This document shows positions 1 through 8,678 of a stretch of DNA of 64,000 nt, in pieces. Position numbers and translations under genes: made by a program. The stretch is from Dyadobacter sp. LHD-138 (lineage in GTDB: Bacteria; Bacteroidota; Bacteroidia; Cytophagales; Spirosomataceae): the NCBI RefSeq assembly GCF_030929615.1, contig NZ_JAVFVU010000022.1, positions 103,177 through 167,176 of the forward strand, in the 5' to 3' direction. Below the pieces are notes generated by a model that did not search any database, was not told the origin of the DNA, and saw only the letters and a program-made list of their open reading frames with translations. Numbering within the stretch: the first letter of the stretch is position 1; every line of letters starts with the position of its first letter.

Positions 1-980
1 TTCCAGGCAATTGTCGCCTCTACGTCCACGAATCTGGAAACTATTTGGCCTCCGGATAGCACAGAAGCCTGCTCACCGGGCTTCAGCTGTTTGTTTTTAT
101 AAGCACTCCTTAATGAAACCGAACCTTCGACCAAAGTTGTTTTTGAGGATTCTTCGTCTTCATAAGCCATGATATTGAAGGAAGTACCCAGCACTTCCAC
201 TTCGTTGCTCCCGAATAACACCCGGAATGGCTTTGATTTATCCTTGGCCACTTCAAAAAAAACTTCGCCGGTTATCTCTACGGTCCGCTCATTTTTGCTA
301 AATACTGCCGGAAACCGGATCGAAGATGATGCATTAAGCCAAACCTTGCTGCCATCTGGTAAAACAACCTGATACTGCCCGCCTTTGGGTGTTGAAAGTA
401 GGTTTATGTGCGGTGATATGGCGGAATTATCAGCGTTTTTTGTATCATAAATCAATTTTCCGTCCTCTGTTTTTCGTACATCCGTGGAGCCCTGTTGGGC
501 CAGCAAGCCGTTGGTAGCGCTGTCAAGTGAAATTTTCGATCCGTCTGCCAGGGTTAGTATCGCCCTGTTGCTTCCAGGTGGAATGTCTTTGCTGATTTTC
601 CTTGCCACAGTCTCCAGCGGTTTATCCGCTGTTTTTTGATACTTCCAGAAAACGCCAAAACCAATTAATACAACGGCGGCGGCAGCAACATATCGCCACC
701 AGTGCAGGCTTCTTACTTCTGCTGTTTCAAATTCTTCATTCTCAATCGGTTTATCGTCCGGCTTCAGAATTGAATCCAATATGCCCGCACTTTTGTCCGC
801 AGTAAAAAGATTATCATCCGTGTTCAGATTTTCCCATGCATCCTGTACAAGTGCGGCGAGCAACTTATCATTTTTTGCATTGCTAATAAGGGTTAATAAT
901 TCATCCGTTTCCTTCGCACTTGCGTCGCCGTTGTAATAAAGATTAAATAGAATTGCCAGCCTTGCAGGAGAAGTCGCCAT
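1..980 (-). CDS. FecR family anti-sigma factor, C-terminus cut by window edge
   Basis: The reading frame starts at the ATG ending at 980 and is still open at base 1, giving 326 visible residues. A cytosolic N-terminal part (about 1-90) is followed by one membrane segment at about residues 95-113 and a periplasmic FecR domain, in which segments such as TPKGGQYQVVLPDGSKVWLN and the FFEVAKD region are typical of the family. FecR proteins sit in the inner membrane and control a partner ECF sigma factor in response to a TonB-dependent receptor. The sigma gene lies 48 bp upstream on the same strand, so the two form a FecI/FecR pair. The receptor is probably the next gene, beyond the left edge. Confidence 0.9.
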   Translation of the reverse strand, partial: MATSPARLAILFNLYYNGDASAKETDELLTLISNAKNDKLLAALVQDAWENLNTDDNLFTADKSAGILDSILKPDDKPIENEEFETAEVRSLHWWRYVAAAAVVLIGFGVFWKYQKTADKPLETVARKISKDIPPGSNRAILTLADGSKISLDSATNGLLAQQGSTDVRKTEDGKLIYDTKNADNSAISPHINLLSTPKGGQYQVVLPDGSKVWLNASSSIRFPAVFSKNERTVEITGEVFFEVAKDKSKPFRVLFGSNEVEVLGTSFNIMAYEDEESSKTTLVEGSVSLRSAYKNKQLKPGEQASVLSGGQIVSRFVDVEATIAW

Positions 981-1028
981 TTGTCATCGGGTTTATGTTG
1001 AACCGCAATAAATTTTCATTCTTTGTAT

Positions 1029-1664
1029 CTAAGACAGAAAAAGTGTGACAAAAGGGGGTAGTAGGATACGGATATTTTTAAATAAAAATAAAATAATAAA
1101 TAATGCATTGATAATCATCTTCTTACGGATGTAGGAGCTGATTGATTCGGAGGAGAGTTGTAAGTATTTCTTCACCGTCTCCCGCGACAAATTGAGCCGG
1201 ACTGCAATTTCGGCGTATTGAAGCCGTTCATGCCTGCTTAACAAATATACCTGGCGTTGTTGGGGAGGCAGGTGGTCAATCGCTTCGTCAATAAGAATGT
1301 ATCGTTCGTGTTCTTCACCTGCTTCTTCCATCTCCACATCATAAATGGTCTCATTGAAATCTGTTGAAATGGTTCTTTCCTGCGCCACTTTTTTAAGGCA
1401 GCTGAGCGCATGATTTTTTGAAATGACGTACAGGTAAGCCTGGAAATTTTGAATCTCACTGAGCGATTCGCGGCCAATCCATATTTTCAAAAACACGTCC
1501 TGTACAATTTCCTCAGCCAATTCATAGGACTTTGTCAAGCGGAAAATATGACTGCCGAGCCGTTGGTGATATCGGTTGAAAAGAATTCCAAAAGCCCTTT
1601 CATCGCCTGCTGCGGCGTGCCGTAACACTTCGTTTTCTTCGTATAAAAGAGATATGTATGACAT
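1029..1664 (-). CDS. ECF RNA polymerase sigma factor, FecI-like
   Basis: The 211-residue protein has the sigma-70 region 2 helix set (AFGILFNRYHQRLGSHIFRL to the VFLKIWIGRE stretch, about residues 24-67) and a region 4 helix-turn-helix near residues 130-175 (LPPQQRQVYLLSRHERLQYAEIA). It would direct transcription of a TonB-dependent uptake locus under control of the FecR protein encoded downstream. The last 28 or so residues, after IRKKM, are strongly hydrophobic (INALFIILFLF, then PPFVTLFLS), an addition to the ordinary sigma fold. The start is the ATG ending at 1664. I see no consensus promoter in front. Confidence 0.92.
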   Translation of the reverse strand: MSYISLLYEENEVLRHAAAGDERAFGILFNRYHQRLGSHIFRLTKSYELAEEIVQDVFLKIWIGRESLSEIQNFQAYLYVISKNHALSCLKKVAQERTISTDFNETIYDVEMEEAGEEHERYILIDEAIDHLPPQQRQVYLLSRHERLQYAEIAVRLNLSRETVKKYLQLSSESISSYIRKKMIINALFIILFLFKNIRILLPPFVTLFLS

Positions 1665-1737
1665 TTTATTATGGTAAAGTCGTTACATCAACCGCCGACA
1701 TTCGAACATGCGAGACTTACAAACGCAACAATAGTAC

Positions 1738-1761
1738 ATATTTAATATTAAAATTAAATAT
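1738..1761. repeat. AT-only inverted repeat upstream of the ECF sigma gene
   Basis: ATATTTAAT (1738-1746) and ATTAAATAT (1753-1761) form perfect 9-bp arms around a 6-nt spacer, about 75 bp before the sigma factor start. It could be a regulatory site or only local AT richness; low sequence complexity makes chance formation plausible. Confidence 0.35.
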
Positions 1762-1895
1762 ATCGTTTTTCTACTTTACTAAAATGGACTTATTTCTACC
1801 GGGATGATAAGATTACTATGATTGTAAATGCCACGATCTTTGATGCAGCGGGATTTAAAGTATCCAGGGCCCGTAAGCCCTGTGATTACCGGAAT

Positions 1896-1927
1896 TAATT
1901 ACGGATCGTTGGCGTAATTACTTTTTT
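1896..1927 (+). terminator. Hairpin with T-run, plus-strand orientation
   Basis: TAATTAC (1896-1902) pairs with GTAATTA (1914-1920) across an 11-nt loop and is followed by C and six T on the plus strand. It lies just past the 3' end of the minus-strand DUF983 gene. The T-run points to plus-strand transcription, yet no convincing plus-strand gene precedes it. The stem is AT-rich and weak. Confidence 0.35.
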
Positions 1928-2334
1928 CATTCAATCCGCAACTTCTTTTCTTCAGCCATTTTCCTTTTCTCTGGGTCATATTTTACAAAAATATTGATCC
2001 AGATCAGTCTGGCAAGGCGGAACATAACTGGTATCAGCAAGACGTAGGCGACCACCAGGCCTATCAGCACATACTCCATTTCGAGCCCTAATATCAACAC
2101 AAACCCAACAAAAAAAACGACCATCAATGCGACAGACAGGGCATAACTCACATACATGGATCCGATGTAAAATCCAGGTTCCCTTGTGAAAGACTCTTCG
2201 CAATAGGCACATTCCTCATTCAGTTTATCAAACTTTTTGAGGTTATAAGGATTGTTTGTTTTAAAGAAAGAGCCTGTCTGGCACTTAGGACATTTGTTAG
2301 AAAAGATACTGTATAGTTTGGTGCCTTTAAACAT
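1927..2334 (-). CDS. DUF983 family membrane protein
   Basis: This 135-residue protein begins MFKGTKLYSIFSNKCPKCQ at the ATG ending at 2334; a TTG three codons earlier is possible but less likely. Two CxxC pairs (CPKC near residue 15 and CAYC near residue 43) look like a zinc ribbon, and two long hydrophobic segments follow (about residues 60-85 and 88-112). This matches the DUF983 family, whose role is unknown. It shares its strand with the Nudix gene, whose stop codon lies about 66 bp upstream, so co-transcription is possible. Confidence 0.85.
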   Translation of the reverse strand: MFKGTKLYSIFSNKCPKCQTGSFFKTNNPYNLKKFDKLNEECAYCEESFTREPGFYIGSMYVSYALSVALMVVFFVGFVLILGLEMEYVLIGLVVAYVLLIPVMFRLARLIWINIFVKYDPEKRKMAEEKKLRIE

Positions 2335-2400
2335 GAAAATCAAGGTTCGTGAATAAAAAATTTAATCAGAGATGCGCAGCTTTTGCACATCTCCGTATGC

Positions 2401-3090
2401 TTATTGTTCTTTGAGATTCTGAATTTTTTTCAGGTTGTCAACCACGTAGCGAATGGAGCTGAATGAATTAATCAGAATTGATTTTGCCTCCAATGGCGTG
2501 TACCAGTCCAGTTTTTCAATCTGTTCTTCTGCCTGAGGGCTCATTTTTGAATCATCCAGGCAATCGAAAAGGTACCATTTGGTACGTTTCAGAATTCGGC
2601 TGTTGTTCATGGTATAAGTATGCCAGGTCGTGCAGATCTTATCGCGGACCAGCGCCTTCACACCAGTCTCTTCTTCAATTTCCCGGATGGCTGCCGTTTT
2701 GGAGTTTTCTCCTTTGTCCAGTTTACCTTTTGGTAAATCCCATTTTTTGCGGCGGTACATGAAAAGCCATTTATCATCTTTCACCACCACACCACCTGCG
2801 GCTTTAATGACTTTGTACAGGCCTTTTACTTTTTCTTCCACTTCTGCCTTTTCACGGGTTGCCATGGTGATGGAAAGCATCTGTTTAGGGATTTCCCTTT
2901 CAAGCACATCGATTACCTGTATGGCAGTGGTTGCTGTGGCATTTAGAAAAAGAACATGGCCGGTAAGCATACTTTTCTGAAGCTTCTCAAGCCTCAGATC
3001 CACAATGTGATCAAAATCAGATGTTTCTGCGGCAGTAAGTTGGTTTGTCCGTACAATTCGGAAAGGACGGTCGTCGAAAAAAATAATCAT
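2401..3090 (-). CDS. Nudix hydrolase with an extra N-terminal domain
   Basis: The C-terminal half holds a complete Nudix box at residues 122-144: G122, E128, R136, E137, the EET acid cluster and G143, with the right spacing. Nudix enzymes cleave nucleoside diphosphates linked to another group, using Mg bound by the REUXEE helix. The first 95 residues or so come before the catalytic domain and I do not recognise them. The substrate cannot be named. The gene is divergent from the CNNM/CBS transporter gene across 56 bp. A TAATTTTG element on the minus strand (3117-3124) could be its -7 box, though no good -33 TTG is present. Confidence 0.9.
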   Translation of the reverse strand: MIIFFDDRPFRIVRTNQLTAAETSDFDHIVDLRLEKLQKSMLTGHVLFLNATATTAIQVIDVLEREIPKQMLSITMATREKAEVEEKVKGLYKVIKAAGGVVVKDDKWLFMYRRKKWDLPKGKLDKGENSKTAAIREIEEETGVKALVRDKICTTWHTYTMNNSRILKRTKWYLFDCLDDSKMSPQAEEQIEKLDWYTPLEAKSILINSFSSIRYVVDNLKKIQNLKEQ

Positions 3091-3146
3091 TTGTTGTTGG
3101 TACGGATGTCGATCAGCAAAATTAAGTAAAGAGTTTAGTTTAGACA

Positions 3147-4493
3147 GTGATTATTATTGATAAATTTGCAGTAATAATAAATAATAATTTCTTGGAACTC
3201 CTTATCATTCTACTTTTAGTGCTTCTCAATGGTATATTCTCCATGTCTGAGATTGCACTGGTATCCTCCAGAAAATCCAGACTTGAAGCAGCGGCGCGTA
3301 ATGGCGACTCCAGTGCCAAAGCAGCTTTAAACCTGGCCAATTCGCCAACAAGATTTCTTTCTACTGTTCAGATCGGTATTACGTTAATAGGCCTTCTTAC
3401 GGGTATGTACAGTGGTGACAACATTACCGCGGACTTTGAAAAGATCATCGCCGGCATCCCGGTTCTGTTGCCGTATAGCCACACGCTTGCGGTGGGAACG
3501 GTGCTGGTTTTGATCACCTATCTTTCGCTGGTGTTGGGTGAACTGGTGCCAAAACGGATCGGAATGGCCAATCCGGAGGCGATTTCGAAGTTTATGGCGC
3601 GGCCAATGAACCTGATTTCTGTTGTTACGGCACCATTCATTTCATTGCTCGGTTTTTCCAGCGATTTAATAATCCGGCTTTTGAATATCAAACAGAGCGA
3701 GAATTCTGTTACGGAAGAAGAAATAAAAAGCCTGATCCAGGAGGGGACAACGGGCGGGGTTTTTGAAGAAATTGAACAGGAAATCGTTCATAATGTTTTT
3801 CAGTTGGGCGACCGGAAAGTGACTTCGCTGATGACCAACCGCCAGGAAATTGTCTGGCTGGACATTGAAGATTCTGTCGAGGAAAATAAAGCGAAAGTGC
3901 TTGAATCCCGTCATTCTGTTTATCCGGTTTGCCGCGATACCGTGGATGATGTGGTCGGATTAATTTATATAAAAGACCTTCTGGCGACAGACCTGGAGGC
4001 GAAACTGGCTGATCTGACCGATATTTTACGAGAACCTGTTTACCTCCCCGAGAGCAACAGAGCCTATCAGGCGCTTGAAAAATTCAAAGAACAGAAAGTA
4101 TACTTCGGTATTATTGTTGATGAGTACGGCGGGCTTTTGGGGGTTGTAACGATGCATGACATTATGGATGCGCTGGTTGGAAATATTTCAGAGGAAGATG
4201 AAGAAGAATCCGAAATTGTTAAACGGGAGGATGGCACCTATCTGATCGATGCCCAGCTTCCGTTCGATGATTTTATCCAATATTTCGATTTGAGTATGCA
4301 GGAAGCAGAAAGAAAAGAATTTGTCGGGTTTAATACCCTCGGCGGATTTGTGCTTCATGTATTGGAAAATATTCCCAAGGCCGGTGAGAAGTTTAAGTGG
4401 AAACACTTTGATTTTGAGGTGATTGATATGGATAAAAGTAGAATTGATAAATTACTGATTACTAATAACAAGAAAGAAGATACAGACGAATAA
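3147..4493 (+). CDS. CNNM/CBS-domain transporter, HlyC/CorC family
   Basis: The 448-residue protein has a DUF21 (CNNM) membrane domain at about 1-190, with several hydrophobic helices and the LVLGELVPKRIG motif. A CBS pair follows at about 205-330 (YPVCRDTVDDVVGLIYIKDL; IVDEYGGLLGVVTMHDIMDA) and a CorC_HlyC domain at about 345-430. Members are linked to divalent cation handling; older annotations say hemolysin. The start is GTG at 3147, because a stop codon lies two codons upstream and the next methionine falls inside the first helix. The pyrE gene starts one base after its stop codon, so the two are co-transcribed. Confidence 0.93.
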   Translation: MIIIDKFAVIINNNFLELLIILLLVLLNGIFSMSEIALVSSRKSRLEAAARNGDSSAKAALNLANSPTRFLSTVQIGITLIGLLTGMYSGDNITADFEKIIAGIPVLLPYSHTLAVGTVLVLITYLSLVLGELVPKRIGMANPEAISKFMARPMNLISVVTAPFISLLGFSSDLIIRLLNIKQSENSVTEEEIKSLIQEGTTGGVFEEIEQEIVHNVFQLGDRKVTSLMTNRQEIVWLDIEDSVEENKAKVLESRHSVYPVCRDTVDDVVGLIYIKDLLATDLEAKLADLTDILREPVYLPESNRAYQALEKFKEQKVYFGIIVDEYGGLLGVVTMHDIMDALVGNISEEDEEESEIVKREDGTYLIDAQLPFDDFIQYFDLSMQEAERKEFVGFNTLGGFVLHVLENIPKAGEKFKWKHFDFEVIDMDKSRIDKLLITNNKKEDTDE

Positions 4494-4494
4494 A

Positions 4495-5136
4495 ATGGCA
4501 GAGGAAACCGAATTATCCCGCAGAATAGCAGAATTGCTTCTTGAGGCGAAAGCCATCAAATTAAGCCCTGAAAAGCCTTTTCAATGGAGCTCAGGCTGGT
4601 TATCACCGATTTATTGTGACAATCGTGTAGCGTTGTCCTATCCTGATACCCGTACTTTCATCAAAAAAGCACTGGCTGACCTGATTAAGGCGGAATACAC
4701 GGATGTTGACGCCGTAGTGGGCGTTGCAACGGGCGGAATCGCGCAGGGAGCACTTGTTGCGGACTTGCTTGAATTGCCTTTTGCCTATGTACGTCCTGAA
4801 CCGAAAAAACACGGTATGGGAAATCAGATTGAGGGCAGACTTGAAAAAGGGCAATCGGTGGTGATCGTGGAAGATTTAATTTCCACCGGTGGAAGTTCAT
4901 TGAAAGTTGTGGATGCGCTGAGAAAAGAAGGTATTGAAGTGGCCGGTATGGTCGCGATTTTTACTTACGGATTTGAACTGGCTGCCAATAACTTCGCAGA
5001 AAAAGATGTGAAATTAAGCGTGATTAGCAATTACAACGCTTTGATCAGTGCTGCCCTTGAACATGATTACATCAGCCAGGAGCAGGTAGAAAGTTTGAGC
5101 GCATGGCGTTTAAGCCCTGATCAGTGGGGGAAGTAA
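4495..5136 (+). CDS. pyrE: Orotate phosphoribosyltransferase
   Basis: PyrE joins orotate to PRPP to make orotidine monophosphate, the fifth step of UMP synthesis. The 213-residue product has the normal length. It shows the PRPP-binding motif VVIVEDLISTGGSS (about residues 121-134), the upstream GVATGGIAQG loop, and the RPEPKKHGMGNQIEG loop that supplies catalytic lysines in this family. The ATG follows the stop codon of the upstream transporter gene by one base, which indicates translational coupling. A hairpin terminator follows at 5161-5190. Confidence 0.96.
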   Translation: MAEETELSRRIAELLLEAKAIKLSPEKPFQWSSGWLSPIYCDNRVALSYPDTRTFIKKALADLIKAEYTDVDAVVGVATGGIAQGALVADLLELPFAYVRPEPKKHGMGNQIEGRLEKGQSVVIVEDLISTGGSSLKVVDALRKEGIEVAGMVAIFTYGFELAANNFAEKDVKLSVISNYNALISAALEHDYISQEQVESLSAWRLSPDQWGK

Positions 5137-5160
5137 ATTGCGGTTAAAAATAATTGATAA

Positions 5161-5200
5161 GTCCTGACAGATTTTTGTATCCGTCAGGACTTATTATTTT
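5161..5200. terminator. Terminator between pyrE and the aldo/keto reductase gene
   Basis: GTCCTGAC (5161-5168) pairs with GTCAGGAC (5183-5190) around a 14-nt loop, followed by TTATTATTTT on the plus strand. It sits between convergent genes, 25 bp after pyrE and 9 bp after the end of the reductase gene, and could serve both. Confidence 0.85.
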
Positions 5201-6221
5201 AAAGCCTGTGATTGTCCAGTTTTTCGTATAAACCCCCAAAAGCTTCGTCTTTTACTCCATCTGATTTCAAAAACTCGTGCGGGAAACCCAGCTCGATTTT
5301 GCTTATCTCATCGAGGCGGACGACCATTTCTTCCGGCAGTGTGAAGTCCAGACAGCCTAATGAATCTTCCAGCTGTTTGGCCCGTGAAGCCCCGATAATC
5401 GGGGTCATCACCTGCTGGCGGTGACGCGTCCAGTTGATGGCGACCTGTACCGGTGCTACGCCGAGTTCCGCTGCAATGTCAACAACTTCCTGTGCTATTT
5501 TCATGCTATTTTCATTTCTTCGGCTGCTATGATCAGGAACACGGCCGTTTTCACCGCGCAGGTATTTACCGGTCAAAGCACCGCCGCCGATAGCACCCCA
5601 GGGAGTTACGGCCAAATCAAGGGCTTTGGCCATGGGCAACAAATCTCTTTCCGGTGTGCGTTGAAGCAGAGAATATTCAAACTGAAGTGCGGCAAATGCA
5701 TTCCACCCCCTGAAATCTGCGATGGTGTTTGCCTGTGAAACGATCCAGGCCGGCGTATCGGAAATACCAATGTAATGTACCAGTCCGCGTGTAACAAGAT
5801 CATCCAGCCCCCGCATCACTTCTTCGACCGGTGTTGTGTTGTCCCAAAGATGAACCCACAATAAATCGATGTATTCCGTATTCATGCGTTTGAGGCTGTT
5901 TGTCACAGAACGCATCATATTTTTTCTATGGTTTCCTGCAAAATTCAAATCGTCATTCCGATCCTTTAAGGTGAATTTTGTTGCCAAAACCCAGTGGTCA
6001 CGATCCGCCTCGATGAACTCTCCGACATATTTTTCAGATGATCCTTCTGTATATCTGTTGGCAGTGTCGATAAAATTTCCACCTGCATTGGCATAAGTTT
6101 CAAATATTCTAAAACTTTCATGTTTATCAGCCCCCCAACCCCATTCTGTTCCAAAAGTCATGGTCCCCAGGCATAGTTCTGAAACTCTTAAACCTGACCG
6201 ACCCAGTAATTGATAACGCAT
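5199..6221 (-). CDS. Aldo/keto reductase
   Basis: The 340-residue product has the (beta/alpha)8 aldo/keto reductase signature: GTMTFGTEWGWG at the N-terminus, FIDTANRYTEGSSEKYVGE with the catalytic Asp and Tyr, the catalytic Lys in VLATKFTL, and the IDLLWVHLWD strand. The NADP-binding end includes the PIIGASRAKQLEDSL motif. Such enzymes reduce aldehydes or ketones with NADPH; the substrate cannot be read from sequence. It is a single gene, divergent from ppk1. A minus-strand TAACTTTG (6297-6304) may be its -7 element, but a matching -33 is missing. Confidence 0.93.
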   Translation of the reverse strand: MRYQLLGRSGLRVSELCLGTMTFGTEWGWGADKHESFRIFETYANAGGNFIDTANRYTEGSSEKYVGEFIEADRDHWVLATKFTLKDRNDDLNFAGNHRKNMMRSVTNSLKRMNTEYIDLLWVHLWDNTTPVEEVMRGLDDLVTRGLVHYIGISDTPAWIVSQANTIADFRGWNAFAALQFEYSLLQRTPERDLLPMAKALDLAVTPWGAIGGGALTGKYLRGENGRVPDHSSRRNENSMKIAQEVVDIAAELGVAPVQVAINWTRHRQQVMTPIIGASRAKQLEDSLGCLDFTLPEEMVVRLDEISKIELGFPHEFLKSDGVKDEAFGGLYEKLDNHRL

Positions 6222-6365
6222 TGATATTTTAAATTAAGTTAAATAAAACGGCTTGTAACATGGCATGTTTTTGATACAATGTTATATTTTCCAGTGCAAA
6301 GTTATATCCTTAGCGACAAATGTCTTTATATTGTGGGAAAATTCGAATCTTTTTTAGTTTGTTAA

Positions 6366-8465
6366 ATGATTGATGTTTCTTACCCCTATTTTGATACTAA
6401 TTTAAGCTGGCTTTCCAATAATTTCAGATTACTCCTTGAGGCAAACGATGATACCGTCCCTGTTCGCGAGCGATTGAAATTTATGGGACAGTACTCGTAT
6501 CAGATCGAGGAATTTTTCAGGGTGCGTATCCCGAATCTTCTGGCCATGGGGGAAGTGAGCAAAGATATTCGTTCCAAATTGAACGTTTATCCGGAGCCAT
6601 TGCTCGAACATGTTTATGAAACTGTTGATAATCAACTAAGAGAGTTTAACGAAATCCTTATTTCACGAATTTTACCGGCATTAAGCGACCAGGGAATTCA
6701 TTTATATTACAAGGAAACCTTTGCGCAGGAGCACCTGGCATTTGCCCGGAAATTCTTCATTGATAAGTTATTCAGATACCTTCAGCCGGTTTTTCTGGAT
6801 GGAAGGCGCAATTCAAAACTGCCATTTTTTGAGTCAAAAGAATTGTATCTGGTGATTCAAATGGTACGAAGGGAAGATCCCGATGAAGATTGGTATGCCG
6901 TGGTGAATATCCCGACAGAACCGTTCGGAAGATTTCTGGAACTGCCTGAGCTGGATGGTAAAAAGCACGTTGCTTTCATGGAGGATGTGATCAGGGTTAA
7001 TTTGCAGGTGCTGTTTCCGGGGTATGAAATTATTGATTCCTATGCGTTAAGGGCTGAAAAAGAGACCGAGATGACCATTGAAGATGAATATCCTCTGGCC
7101 ACGGCGCAGCGTATTTTAAAACAGCTGGAGAAGAGAAATTTTGTACAGCCGCTTCAGTTTTTCTGTGAGTCGGGGATACCGCTGTACATCAAGGAATATC
7201 TTTCGTACAGAGCCGGCATGCTGATGAATGAATTTCATGAGCGGGGGCAGTATATCTATATGCAGGACCTGATGACTTTTCCTGCTTTTTCAAAGAAACT
7301 CGACTATCCTTATCAGCGCCCTATTCAGAATGTAGATTTTGAAGAAAGGGAATCGGTTTTTGAAACGATCCAGCGTTCAGACCAGTTGCTGCATTTACCC
7401 TACCATTCTTATGACCCGATAGTCAGATTTTTCAATGAAGCTGCGATTGATCCTTTTGTGAAGGAAATACATGTTTCATTGTATAAAATTAGTGCTAACT
7501 CATTTATTCTTAATTCGTTAATCAGTGCTGCGCGTAACGGAAAAAGGGTTGTTACCTACGTTGAACTGAATGCCAAGCTTGATATTCAGGAAAATATCCT
7601 GTGGTCAAAAAAGATGCGTGATGCCGGTGTGAAGATTATTTTCAGTGTTCCGGGGTTGAAGGTTCATGCTAAAATGGCGCTTATCAAGCGACGGGTCCAA
7701 AAAGGGTGGGAGCGTTATGCTTATCTGGGAACCGGTGGTTTTTATCGCCTGACGAGCCGGGAGTTTGTAGACCATGCCCTGCTGACGAGCCATCGCGAAC
7801 TGACCAACGAATTAGAATTATTATTCGGATATCTTTATACACAGGATGAACCGAAGAAGTATAAGTATCTGCCATTCAATTTCTTACAGGTGACGCAGTT
7901 TACGATTCAAAAGAAACTTGTCGAGTTGATAGACCGGGAAATCAAAAATTCGAATGCCGGGCTTAAATCCTTTATCACCATTAAACTGAATCAGATACAG
8001 GACCATACCTTGATTGATAAACTGTATCAGGCGAGTAAGGCGGGGGTCAGTATCCATGTCATTATCAGTGAAAGCTGTGGGGTCATTCCGGAGCTTCCTT
8101 CCATTAGTGACAACATTACCGTAAGCCGCCATGTGGACAGATATATGGAAAATACCCGCATTTTTCATTTTGGCAATCGGGGCAATGATGAGATCTATCT
8201 GTCATCCTGCGACTGGACTTATCGCAACCTGCATCGCCGGATCGATGTTTGCTTTCCCATTCTGGATGATACGCTCAAAAACCAGATGAGGCAGGTGTTG
8301 AAAAACTACGTTAATGACAATCAGAAGGCTGTCCGGTTGGATTTGTATCAAAATAATTTGAGAATTTCCTACGATCCCAGTATGCCAAAAGTCAGAGCAC
8401 AGGAGGCTAATTATCGCCTCGCCGAACGACTTGAACGCGGCGTACCAATTCGCAAGCCGGAATAA
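6366..8465 (+). CDS. ppk1: Polyphosphate kinase 1
   Basis: Ppk1 reversibly moves the terminal phosphate of ATP onto polyphosphate. The 699-residue product has the family's usual length and four-domain layout: an N-terminal helical region starting YFDTNLSWLSNNFRLLLEAN, a head domain, and two C-terminal phospholipase-D-like domains. The phosphorylated histidine is H434 in GLKVHAKMALIKRR. The second conserved block, SRHVDRYMENTRIFHFGN, and SCDWTYRNLHRRIDVCFPI near the end are intact. The gene stands alone between the divergent reductase gene and the TetR gene. No clear GC-rich terminator follows it. Confidence 0.96.
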   Translation: MIDVSYPYFDTNLSWLSNNFRLLLEANDDTVPVRERLKFMGQYSYQIEEFFRVRIPNLLAMGEVSKDIRSKLNVYPEPLLEHVYETVDNQLREFNEILISRILPALSDQGIHLYYKETFAQEHLAFARKFFIDKLFRYLQPVFLDGRRNSKLPFFESKELYLVIQMVRREDPDEDWYAVVNIPTEPFGRFLELPELDGKKHVAFMEDVIRVNLQVLFPGYEIIDSYALRAEKETEMTIEDEYPLATAQRILKQLEKRNFVQPLQFFCESGIPLYIKEYLSYRAGMLMNEFHERGQYIYMQDLMTFPAFSKKLDYPYQRPIQNVDFEERESVFETIQRSDQLLHLPYHSYDPIVRFFNEAAIDPFVKEIHVSLYKISANSFILNSLISAARNGKRVVTYVELNAKLDIQENILWSKKMRDAGVKIIFSVPGLKVHAKMALIKRRVQKGWERYAYLGTGGFYRLTSREFVDHALLTSHRELTNELELLFGYLYTQDEPKKYKYLPFNFLQVTQFTIQKKLVELIDREIKNSNAGLKSFITIKLNQIQDHTLIDKLYQASKAGVSIHVIISESCGVIPELPSISDNITVSRHVDRYMENTRIFHFGNRGNDEIYLSSCDWTYRNLHRRIDVCFPILDDTLKNQMRQVLKNYVNDNQKAVRLDLYQNNLRISYDPSMPKVRAQEANYRLAERLERGVPIRKPE

Positions 8466-8602
8466 TTTTTTTAAATTATTATCAAAAATAATCGCGCTGA
8501 AACGTATATTCCAGATGCGCGTTTTTGGATTCGCCAGGCTATAATTTAAAAATTTCCGACAGAAATTGACCGGTGTTTGACTTGCTGTCGGCCTTAGATC
8601 TC

Positions 8603-8634
8603 CTTGAGATGTAAAAACTATATGACTATATTTG
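8603..8634 (+). promoter_or_regulatory. Predicted promoter of the TetR gene
   Basis: TTG at 8604-8606 is separated by 20 bp from TATATTTG (8627-8634), which exactly fits the Bacteroidota -7 consensus TAnnTTTG. Transcription would start near 8640, about 40 bases before the ATG at 8679. Confidence 0.6.
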
Positions 8635-8645
8635 AAAGTATATAG
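8626..8645. promoter_or_regulatory. Candidate TetR operator overlapping the promoter
   Basis: CTATAT (8626-8631) and ATATAG (8640-8645) form an inverted repeat with an 8-bp spacer. A further CTATAT lies at 8618-8623. The palindrome covers the -7 element and the predicted start point, where a self-repressing TetR protein would bind. The binding itself is inferred. Confidence 0.45.
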
Positions 8646-8678
8646 CTGTATCTCAATATATAAACAGGAATACGAAAT

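Noticed and set aside
1818..1898. 26-codon plus-strand reading frame as a gene
   Set aside because: Too short, no promoter in front and no recognisable sequence; kept only as part of the small-RNA possibility.
6256..6286. AACATG/CATGTT repeats between the reductase gene and ppk1 as an operator
   Set aside because: The arms are short and irregular (AACAT-GGC-ATGTT and TAACAT/ATGTTA) and overlap; chance cannot be excluded.
8461..8480. AT-only inverted repeat at the ppk1 stop codon as a terminator
   Set aside because: AATAATTT/AAATTATT has no G-C pairs and no downstream T-run of note.
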